Shown: positions 44,564 to 56,500 of the stretch, piece by piece
How positions within the stretch are numbered: the first letter of the stretch is position 1
Layout: every line of letters begins with the position of its first letter
Assembly (NCBI GenBank): GCA_900766925.1
Contig: CAAFXG010000024.1
Location: forward strand, 14,351 to 78,350
Length of the DNA: 64,000 bases
Source: Lachnospiraceae bacterium
GTDB taxonomy: Bacteria > Bacillota > Clostridia > Lachnospirales > Lachnospiraceae
Direction: 5' to 3'
Notes under the pieces: generated by a model
What the model was told of the DNA's origin: nothing
Seen by the model: only the letters and a program-made list of their open reading frames with translations
Database searches by the model: none
Program-made: the position numbers and the translations under genes

Positions 44564-47500
44564 TTATCTATTCCCTGCATCCGTTGAAGTTGCTATGTTG
44601 AGGAGCGCAGCCTCAACCTGCATATTGTCAAGTGCCGTTTCCATCTGTCTTATGTTGCTGAGCCAGACAGCAACTCCTGCATCACTGAATGCAGACACTC
44701 CCGTTGTCCACGATGAAACAGCATTTTCCGGTTCAATCCTGCTAAAGAGCTTTGAGTATCCGATTGTGCAGGATGCATCAGGAGCACTAATATACGGTTG
44801 CAGCATCAACTGCATTGTAGCGAAGTAATCATAATTAGCTCTGTAATCACTGTCTTCTACGGCAATTACATCAGGCAATACTACCACAAGCTTACCGTTT
44901 TGACCATCAGGAATATACCTTAGCTGTGCATATACATCATAGGCTCCCATAACGGCTTCGATATCCTTAAGATCTATTATTTGTTCTGTATCAGATGCTT
45001 CCCCATCATAAGCACTGCCTATATTACCTATATAATATGCCTCTTCATTCTGACCGCATACTGCAATCTCAAATCCATTTGCATTTTCCCTTGCATCTGC
45101 GTCCTTTTCAACCGCGTCAGTTATACCTGTTTTATCATTAGCAGCGGCAAGAAATACATCCCATGTACCATCCTCAAATGCTTCATCCTCCTCTGCACTC
45201 AGAGCAAAATGCTTCTGCAGATATAAATTATATGATGGTATATAGTATTGATCATTTCCGTCTGTCTCCATAAGCCGCTCTTTACCCACAATATAGATGT
45301 TATAACCATCGAGGTTCTTATCCTCGGTGAACTGAAGTGACTTGTTAACCAGATTTACAGATACTACATTTTCATCTTCAGGTTCATCATCATGAATTGA
45401 ATTATCATAGTAATATCTGGTTATTCCGTCTATTGCACCAGTCTCTGAATCCACAGCATCCATTTCCCGTAAATCTACATTATCAAGAACCAAATTTGGT
45501 AAATGTATCCATAAATAGTTAATTGTTTCACCTGCCATATCCTGATCTGACCACTGTGAATCAATTCTTGTAGCGCTTGTAGCCTTAAGTGCTATCTTCA
45601 ACCACTTACCTGCATATTCACCCGGATACTTCTCATACCTTGTAATGTCAATATTTTTCACTCCTCCGGCATAAGCATATCCCAAATCCAGAGGACTACT
45701 CTTAAAGTAAATAGTCTTAACCGCGCCACTGTTCCAATATCCGGCTTGCTCTGCTTCTTCGGTTGCATCCGCACCTGTATGCTTGGTTGTGTCATTCAGC
45801 ATACCCTCAGGAACTTCATCATATATCGCGGCAGATAACACAATTCTGGCTGTCTTTTCTGACTTGTATCTCTCATCTTCACTATCATATTTAAACGATA
45901 CACCCTTCTTGTAAGTGTTCATGTCCACAGAACCTGTAAATATCTCTTCCGAATCATCATCCGGATTAATTCTACTTACAACTGCATCTTCATAGGATGG
46001 CATTCCGGCACCTTCTCCGTCAACAACCAGAGAAAGCTTATCAACGAGTGGTGTTTTAATTCGATTAGGAACAACTATTTCATTTGCAATTCCATCAGCT
46101 CCATTTTCATAATTAACCGAAGCTTCCTTTGCAATTGCTCTGACGGATATCAACAGTCTGTCACCGGTGTTGAAATCAGAAAGGTCAATTACAGCCTTTC
46201 TCATATCTCCGGTCTTTGAGTACATTCCACTCTGTATTTCTTCAACGATACCATTTTGATAGAGCTCGTCAATATCTATTGCAAGCTTGACATTCTCCTC
46301 AATTCCAATATCTCTTACATAGTAATAATGTGTCGGTGTTACCCTGCTGTCATCGGCAGCCTTCTTAAGTGAAACAGTAACCATGTATCCGCCTAAATCC
46401 TGAAGCTGATTTGTATTTGTAATTCCGCCCCATTCAACTGTGTAAGCCAGTGAAGTTGTATTGAATTTTCCATCGTCCTTGGCAAGATTAACATCCGGCT
46501 TTGCAATTGTAGAAAGTCTTTGCTTCTGCGTAACCGAAAAATCTGCATATCTTGGAAGAATATATGTTGCACCATTTGCAGCAGTACGCTTCTTACCCTG
46601 ATTATAATCATATGAAGAAACCGATGTTTTCTCCCCTAATCTTATAACTCTTGCTGTGATTATAGGATACTTATTCCATGCATTATTACTGTCGGTAAAG
46701 CTACACTCATAGTCCCATAAATTATAGCTGGTTAATGTTCTATTATCCAATGTAGTCAAGTCTTTTATCGTTCCATCTTCAAGCTCATAGCTTGAAATTG
46801 TACCAAGACTTGTCGGTTCAGTTACATTCTTGGTCTCTAAAATGGCACGCTGTCCATCTAATGTAGTTCCAATAAGAACAACCTTATAGGATGCATTACT
46901 GTAATTATCATAATAAGAATTCATCATCTTTCTACGATATGAATTATTAAATCCATTACTATAATAATTATCAACGCTATCTATACCGGCTTTTCCGGCT
47001 TTAAGACTGTATTCATCCCATGTTTCAACAAGATTTTCAGGTACGTTTGTAAGTCTTGAAGTGCTATTACTCCTATCGCCTGAATATCTGTTATTTGAAG
47101 CATCCCAGCATACAGCATCCTGATAATACTTATCCCAGGCGAGCTTATACACTGTGTGTCCATCCTCATCAGAGCTTGCTACAACACTACCGTTTAATAT
47201 TGGCACTTCCTGAATTTCGTTTACAAACTTAAGCTCATTCGAATCAATTTTAACATTATTGAAGCTGCTAAAATCATTTCCTACTCCGCAATTAACATTT
47301 CTCACCCAATATGATTCACGAAAATCAGCAGAGTTTACTGTTATATCCGCAGCAGTCTCCTTAGCAATGTTACTATATATTTTGTATGCCACAGCATAGT
47401 TCAGATATTCTCTATACGGCTCATTTGTTTCACGAGCAGCCTTCTTAGACATTTCAATTGTCGCGTTATAAATAATGTTATAGGTTCCATCCTCCTGTCT

Positions 47501-50500
47501 GATTAGAATGTAACCAGCCTTAAGATCATTGCCATCCCAAATATTGTTAGCCATTGGAGCTGTATCATTCTCGCCAATATAATTATAATCAACTATATCG
47601 GCAAGTATTTTCTGATTTTTCTCAACAGTTCCATCAAGTCTTATTCCGGTAGCAACATCATGTCCATAATGAACATATTCAAACTGTGAACGATACAAGT
47701 ATGACCTTACCGTTATCTTATCAACGCAATCAGCCGCAAACCATTTTTCAGGCAAATTCTTTAAGCTTGCAGTAATTGTAAGATTTGCAGTACTTGTTGA
47801 ATTAGCTGTGTGTGTAGTATCAACAGAATAAGAAACAGTTGCACCGACCTCATTATCAAATGTAGATATATCAGCAATCTGAAATGCATCTCTAAGGGAT
47901 GTGTTCATCTGATAACTAACACCATAGGTCATATTATCTACATCAGTACCTGCAAAGCCCGTAAAACTTACCGGACAATAACTTGCTTCTTTTATCAGAG
48001 CATTATTACCAAAGGCATTAAAGAGACTTCTATATACCGGCGAATCCATATACTTATCCTTTATTGAATCATTCGGCTTTGCATATAATCTTATGCTGGT
48101 ATCAGAACCATATCCTAACGCAATATACTCAGGAGTTCTATATTTTCCATGCTGTGATAAATCCCATTCATAATTTTTATTGTTCAAGCTAACTACAATT
48201 GTACAATCATCGCAGCCTTTTTCAACATACTCATCATAGTTATCTAACACAAAGGTTGTACGGTTGCCGGAAACTATCTCAAGATGCATCTGTGGCTCTA
48301 TAAGCTTTTGTCTTACAACCTTCTCAGCAGAATTAACCCAATCAGAATCATAGCATTCATTATTTACAGCCTCTGTAAAATGATATGCATTTAAAGTTCG
48401 TATACTAAATTCTATACTACAGCCCTGCTCAAGCCATTCATCAAGCATTTCAACTTCATAATGACATATCATACTGCCACGAATAACACTGTCAGAATAT
48501 TCGTTTCCAAGAACAGATTTACCACTAGCATCAACAACCTTATACTTAACCTCGTAAGCATATGCATCAGCCACCGGACTCCAGGTAAATCTATAGTGTC
48601 CGTTAAAATCAGAAATCTTTAAATCACGTGGCGTAGCAAGCTTCTTATATATGATACTGTTTCTCTTCATAAAGCCAACCATCTTATCGTCAATATCAAT
48701 ATATGTATCTATCCTGCTACCACTATCCTTAGAAGCTGTTATTGATTCATTATAATCAGTAGTATCATTAAGATATTTATCCGCCAAAGGATCATTTGAC
48801 GCATAATCCATATAAAAGCCTAATGAATAGCTGCCCGGAGAATATATATATGGTTTTCCATTTGCTGTATTATAATCAACTAACAAACGATTGATATAAG
48901 AACTATTTCCCCCATATACTCCTCCGATTACAGAACAAGTTGAATATGAATCAGCACCTGCGACCATCCTCCACTCTCTTGTCTCATTCTTCGGAATCCA
49001 AGAAAAACCTCTGAAATAAACTCTACCCGGATTACTTCCTCCTGTAGTTTCCTTTTTCGTTCCTTTAATTCTATATTCAGTTTGTATATGAAGAACTATC
49101 TTGCATACATTAGAGTTCAGTCCAGCCGGCACTTTAACAACCTGCCTTGAAGCATTAATATCATTAGAGCCCTCGGCATCACTTACTTCCTCACTTTTTA
49201 CAACATTATCATATTCGTCTATAAACTCAACGTAGTATTTATAATAATATTTTTGTATATCTTTTTCTGCTGCGGAAGGATTAGTATTGTCATTTCCGAG
49301 ATAGAAAACAAAGCTGTCAAGGCCTGCCGGATTATTTCCATTTTTAACATCAAGCTCCAAAGATACCTCTTCCCCATAACTTGCTTCTACTCTGAAATTA
49401 CTATAGCTTGTCCATTCGATATTCATAATATCACAAGGGGCTCTATATACAACTCCACTAGGAAGACTATATCTAATCGTCATATCTCTTTGACCGGATG
49501 AAGCATTTGTACATTTAACCTTGGCTATGTTAAATCTGGTATCATGTTTTTCAGCAAGATACATACATTTGCTTTCGGTAGCCAATGCACCAGCCTGTAC
49601 ATTTTTTGCCTCAGCATACGGAATATATGTGAATCCCCTTAAATAAACATTTGCATCATCACAAGAATAAGTAATTCTTATTGTCTTAGGTCGCTTATCA
49701 ACAGAGGATGGATTTTTAATTATCATCTTATTTCCATCTGACAAATAATATGCTCCGCGCCCACTTCCGGAAGCAGTTTCAATATGATTATCATCATAAA
49801 TAAATTCCGCGCTTGCTGTGTAATCATAAACTGTTGTGCTTGTTGGGTTATTGTTTCCGTTCCAAAAATATGTAACAAAGCTGTCAATACCCTCACTGTC
49901 ATTATCATAATAAAGATTAAAATTCAGTGTTATAGTTTTTGATGCAGCATCCATCGTATTAGATTCACTCGGCTCCATAAAGAAAACCTCCGGATTCTTT
50001 AAATCACTGTAATTATAACCATTCATTTTTAAATTATGATTAGAAGACATATACATGGTATAATACACACCATAATTCTTATGACTTATTGAACTAACGG
50101 GACTAATCTTCTCATTTTTATCAAAAGTGTACAAACCGCTATATTTATCCGGATTTCTTTGTGAAAATGGTGTATGTAATACGTCTGTTGTAACAGTATT
50201 ACTACTATCAAAGCAATTCTTAAACCTTGAATTTCCACCTTCGCCGACAAATCCATTAGCGCAAACTGCTGTATTATAATTTCTGCAAATCTCAAATGTA
50301 TTATTTCCGTTACCAATACCTATAAAGCTTCCAATTTTATTGGTTGCAGTATTTACACCCTCTCTTGTTATTATACCTGTATTAACACAATCATAGAATT
50401 CATTTGTATAGTTACCATCAGGTGAATCAGATTCTCCCAGAAAACCGCCTATTCCCTTGCTTGTTGCCTTAGCCGCCAGTGTAATGCTTCCATGATTCTT

Positions 50501-53500
50501 ACAGCCATAGAAATTAACACCGGTTGTAGTTCTGAAACGGCAGCCAAGAAATCCACCAACATCATCCACTTGAGAATATACATTTCCATAATTAGTACAA
50601 TTGTTGAAATTAATGCCTCGTATTCTTGTATATCCGACAAAACCGCCGGTATGACCATTACCCCTTACATTGCCGTAGTTATTACAATTATTTATCTCAA
50701 TATAGTATGCTTTGTCCTGTCCTACTGCCCCAATAAATCCACCTGCTTTATTATTGGTTGGGTAAATACATGTAACATCAGCATAATTATCAACATAATT
50801 AATACTCTCTGTCGAATAGTTTATTCCGATAATTCCACCCGGACCATGGTCGTTTTCTGCACATCTTTGCTCTACAGTCCAATTTTTGCCGGTTGATAAT
50901 ACACGTGTGTTTCCATCTTCATCGACATATCCTGTTATTATTCCACCTTCATAATTGTATCCTGCAATACCTGATGTCTCACCTGTAAAACCAATTATTT
51001 TTACACTATCCATAGAGTTAGCAGCATTATCACAAGCCAGAATATATCCATAGTTTTCCCCTGTAATACCACCCAAATTAACATAAGATTGTGTGTCAGT
51101 TTCAGAAGGCTTCATACCATTAAGACTTGTATCTCCGGCTGACAGCTCTGTAATCCTTGTTTCTTCTGAACTATTACCATTAATATCTTCGTCATAAGCT
51201 CCGACAGAGCACTCCTCTATCATTGAGCCATAACCATTAATTCCGACTACTCCACCAATTCTTGCAGGTGCACCGGATGAACCTATTGCATGTACCTTAC
51301 CATCAAAGGTGCAGTTTGTAATTATAACCGGGTAAGCTGTATCCTCAGTAACAGGTACATTTGCAAGCTTCGTATATCCACTATATCCGGCAATACCACC
51401 ATATCCGCTTGAATCACTTCCAAGATTTCCTTCAATATCTGCAAACACAGAAATATTCATAATAATTCCTGTATTAACACCTGCAACACCACCCAAATTG
51501 CCATAAGTTGCATTTTTCAAGGTGAGCCTTGAATTTATCTTGGTTAAGGTCGTAGAATCAGCATCTTCATACACATCATTAGGACATATAAGACCTTTAT
51601 TTAAACCGGCAATTCCTCCTGCATTTGAGTTATTGCTGTTAATTACAGCCTTACAATTTTGTATTGCATACGAATCACTAAGTAATATCTTACCCATATC
51701 ATAGTTTCTTCCTGCAACAACACCTATATCTGTGCCCATCCTGCCTGAATAATTTGAAACCTCAACATTAATCAATGAATTATTATAAATAATACCTGAA
51801 TTTTCAGCTGTAATTCCTCCAACTGCTAATGATGACTCAAATACAAGGCTATCCTCTGTATCTGAAGTTACAGTACAATTCTTAATAATCGCCAATTCAT
51901 TTTCATCCTCAGTCAAATCAGGATTACCATTTATGGCAACAATTCCACCACACTTTCCCTTTGGTGCCTTAATAGCCTTATAATTATAACAATTCTCAAT
52001 TGTGCTGTAGTTGACAGAGGTAATACCGCCCGCATTACCGGCATCCGTTGCTGTTACAACCGAAGCATTTACGCAATTATGTATTGAGTTAGCAGATGTA
52101 TTTTCACCAATGATTCCACCGACATTACCATTTGTAGCTTTAACCTGCATCTTGTTGGTATAATTGTGAATAATTCTTGTATCATCTGCATCATTATTAC
52201 ATCCTATAAGTCCTCCAACCGACTTATATCCCTCAATCACACCGCTTACCTCAAGGTTTCTGTCAATATTATTGCCTGATGCATAATACTCCGTGTCTTT
52301 ACTGTTGCTGATACAGCCTTCATTGTAACCAACCACAGCACCTGCGTAACGTCCTCCTGATGTAATCTCTACATCACTTATATCCTTCTCAAGAATGATA
52401 TTACCGGTACTGCCGTTATATCCGGCATAAAGTCCGCATACCCCGTCTCTTTTTCCGTCAGATATTCCAGATACAATCATCTTAGAATTAACAAGCTCTA
52501 TATCAGAAACGATGCCAAAATTTTCGGCAACAATTCCACCGACAACATTTCTTCCACTGACAGTCTTATCCTCATATACGCAATTGATAATTTCATTTTT
52601 ATTTAATCCGCATATTCCTCCCACATAATCAGTGGTACTGTTTCCGAAATTGGACACCAAACAATTCTTAATGTTACCTTCATTTATCTCACAAAGACCT
52701 CCTGTGTAGGTTCCAACCGAATATACTGCGCCTGTAGGTGCATTCCAGCAGTTATCAAGAGTTGTTTTTCTGCTGACCTTACCTATAACTCCACCCGTAT
52801 AAGAATAAGTATATGTAAAGTCATTTCCGGCGTAATCGGTAGCACGCCCCGGTTGCTCAGCCTCACATTCTATAGCCGAACTTCCCTCTATAGGAGTAGC
52901 ATTTTCAACATTAATGACATTAAGCCTTGTTTCATTGTCATTATATCCAACAACACCACCTACAAATATTTCACCGCAAATCGAACCGAATGACGTAGTT
53001 GTAGCCGATGCCCTCTCTCCGGATATTTCAACAAGCTTGTCAGATGTAATAACACCTGTTCCAAGTCTGCCGTTCACATCATCTAATATTCCCTTCTTAT
53101 CATAAAGCGAAGCCTTAAGGTCATTGCTGTATGTTACATCTGACGCATTAAATTCCTCAACAAGCTTCTTCTGCAGAACATAAACCGCGCCTTTTTCTTT
53201 ATCCTCATTATCAGCATTTACCCATTCTTCTGTGTTAGAATTCTCGATAAGCAGATTGTATCCGATAAATCCACCAACAAATTCCTTTCCTGAAAGTAAC
53301 CCAAGGAAATTATCAGACTTAAACTGTGCCAGTATAACCTCATCATAGGTATCACTTCCAGGAGTATTTCCAGAGCCCGGCATATTTCCTGATTCATCAT
53401 TATCTAATACTCCACCGGCATAAAGGACACTGTTAAAGTAAAGCCTTGGCTTTGTATTTGTGAACTTATCCTTATCAGCGGCATTATTGAATGTAATATT

Positions 53501-56500
53501 AAAGTTATATTGAGCCGTGGTATTTCCCGGCAAGGTATAATTATGATGATTGGTATAAATACCAAATACATTACCATTAAATTCCTTATCGCAGGAAGTC
53601 CAGTTTACAACAGCTCCCTCAGGCAAGTCAAAATCTACTCTTGCACAAGGCATAACAATATTGGATGTATTGGTCAGAGCAACGGTATATGTAACATTAT
53701 TATCACTCCATCCATTCTCTACACTAAGAACCGCACTGCAAAAAGCTGCACCCTTATATACACCAAGCTGGGTACCCGGTTTATTATTTTCAGCAGCGAA
53801 AAATGTAACCGGAAATTTCTTACCGGTTAATGCGTTTAATGCATCCAGAGATTTTGATTTCAGAGTACAGGAAGCAGAAGCAGTTCCCCCCGGTGCAATA
53901 TCACATGCATACTGATAATTATATTCAAAGGTCTTGGTACTTGGGTTATAAATTCCATTTCCATTACACGCATCCACAATAATACTGTCGTCTGACCATG
54001 GCTTACACGTCCAGCTTGAAATCTTATTTGTGGTGTTATTATATACAACAAAGCTTGGATACGAATAATAATATTCTCCATCAGTCCATGGTGTTCCGAT
54101 ACCCGTAAACTCAGCATAAACATAATCAGGTTCTACGCTGTCAGCCGCATCAAATGCATCGTTTTTCTCGTTTTTCCTCTTAACAAGCTCCAAATCCTTT
54201 GTATTGATAATATTTCCACCTATACTTCCGCCAACAAAATAGCTTCCCTCAACGCTGTTAGGATTTGAATATATAAATCTGGCCTCAGGTGTTTCCGCCT
54301 CAGTATTCATCAGAAGCGAAGCCGACGCATTAAGCCCTGCGTAACCGCCAACAAAACAGCTTCCATCATCACCTGACACGTACCCACTTGAAACCGAGTA
54401 GTCTTCAACAATGGAATCTACATCATTATAGCCTACAATACCTCCTACGTAATTGTGCCCTTTGACATAACATACAGTAGCAAACTTCTCTCCGTCCGAG
54501 GCAATTGTTGCCTTCTTTCCATCTGATGATACAATTCTTTTGGTATTACCAATAATTCCATTATTATATCCGGCAATACCTCCGGCGAAATCACCGGCGC
54601 ACAGTGTGTTAAAATACTTCTCTGCTATATCCGCCTCAACAATACTGTTACAGCTATATATGTATCCGGTATTATACCCTGTAATACCACCTGAATATTT
54701 ATTTGTTGCAATTACCACACCCTTGTTAATCCATTTTTCTATTTTAACCTTAAGGTTTGTATTCATATCAGGGATTAAAATACCTTCAAGCTTTTCAGGA
54801 TCCATGTCAGTTGCCGTCAGCAATTTATTATCAAGAGAGTCCTTATCCATAACTCCTGAATTACATCCTGTAATACCTCCGGCATACTCATAGGCAATTA
54901 CATGGTTATTATTTGTACCCTGTCCGCCCTTATCAGAGCCTATAATTCCACTTGCCGGCCCAATATTAAAACCTACAATACCTCCGACATACTTATATCC
55001 AAACAGATATCCCTCCTGTCCTGAATCGGAATCCGTATTACAATTATTTATCTCACTAAAGAAATTGTATCCGGTTATACCTCCTACGTATACTCCCTTT
55101 AATCTCTCAGTAAGCTTATCGCCATCCGCAAGTATATCGGTTAATTTCTCATCTCCATACTGCGGTGAGCTTGTACATTGTTCAATTTTGATTCTGTCTG
55201 TACTCTCATCAGAGGCATACCTGTTGTAGCAATAACCGGCAATTCCGCCTATATATCTTGCCTCCTCAGGGTCGAGTGTTTCAGCATTTACGGTTGACGT
55301 CTCATCCTCCTTGTATATTCCATACAGCAGTGAAGAATTAACACCTGAAACAAAGCCATAATTTTTACATTCACGCAGGGTAATTGAAAAATCATTTGAG
55401 TCATCCAGCAATTGTTTTGTCTTGTCAGAAAGTCCCGTTAATTCATCAACATTTACTAACGAGAATTCATTTCTCATCATGCCAACAATGCCACCTACTG
55501 CCTCTACACCAAAAACAGGTGCACGATTAGTGAGCTTCTCAATGATAAGATTCTCGTCTGTAGGCATCTGGAAGCCTATAACTCCGCCAACATTTTTCCT
55601 GCCAGACACCAGACTTGTATCCTTTGAGTTAAGCAGTGTAAGATTAGTTACAACACCTGCATTTATTCCGCAAAAGCCACCAACTATATTGGCTCCAAAA
55701 GAGGTTAAACTGTCTAACTTAAGATTTTTAATTGTACCATAGTTTACATTTACAAATCCGGTAGGGCGGTTTTCTCCTATAACCACCCTTCTATCCTTTA
55801 TTTTGTTATAATTACCAAATAAAGCGTTAGAAATCTCCGCAACAGAAATTCCCTTAATTGTCTTATCATTTCCATCTATCACATCCTCTGTTCTTACAGC
55901 TGCTATTGATGGAAATCCACAGTTAAGGTTCGTTACACTTTCTATTAATGTGCCATTTACATCTGTAAGTTTGTTGTCTAATGATGAGAGCTGAAAAATT
56001 CCTGATTTTGAGTATGAATTATATAGCTGACCCTCCTTCTGAAATTTTGACCAGTCTATATCAGATTTCAATTTAAAGGTAACACTCTCTGTAACCGATG
56101 CGTATGCTTTATTGTAATCCGCATATGAGATTCCCTCTGTATACCTTATATTGTACAAATGTCTTGCATTATTGACCGAATAAGTATATGCCTTACTGTC
56201 ATCAGAAGTGCTCTCTCCCGCAAAACAGGTATGTCGCTCACCCTGATTCTTGAGCGGATTAAGATTATTAAAGTTACTGATAATTTTGGAATCTGTATAT
56301 CCGGCACCCGTTGCCTTAACAGAGGCATAAACGTTACCCGGCTTAACTCCAAATCTGAAAAAGCTGTATGTTTGGGAAAATCTGGTTGATGATGAAACAT
56401 TCTCATCATCAGAGCAAATATCCTCCAGCTCCTGCCCGTATACGAATGTCGTTGCCTGAACATCAGCAGCATCCCAAACTACATGAATTGTAAAATCGTT

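Noticed and set aside
50250..55720. Regular repeats that might be a CRISPR array or DNA satellite
   Set aside because: The periodicity is at protein level (GLUG motifs); no identical direct repeats with uniform spacers are present.
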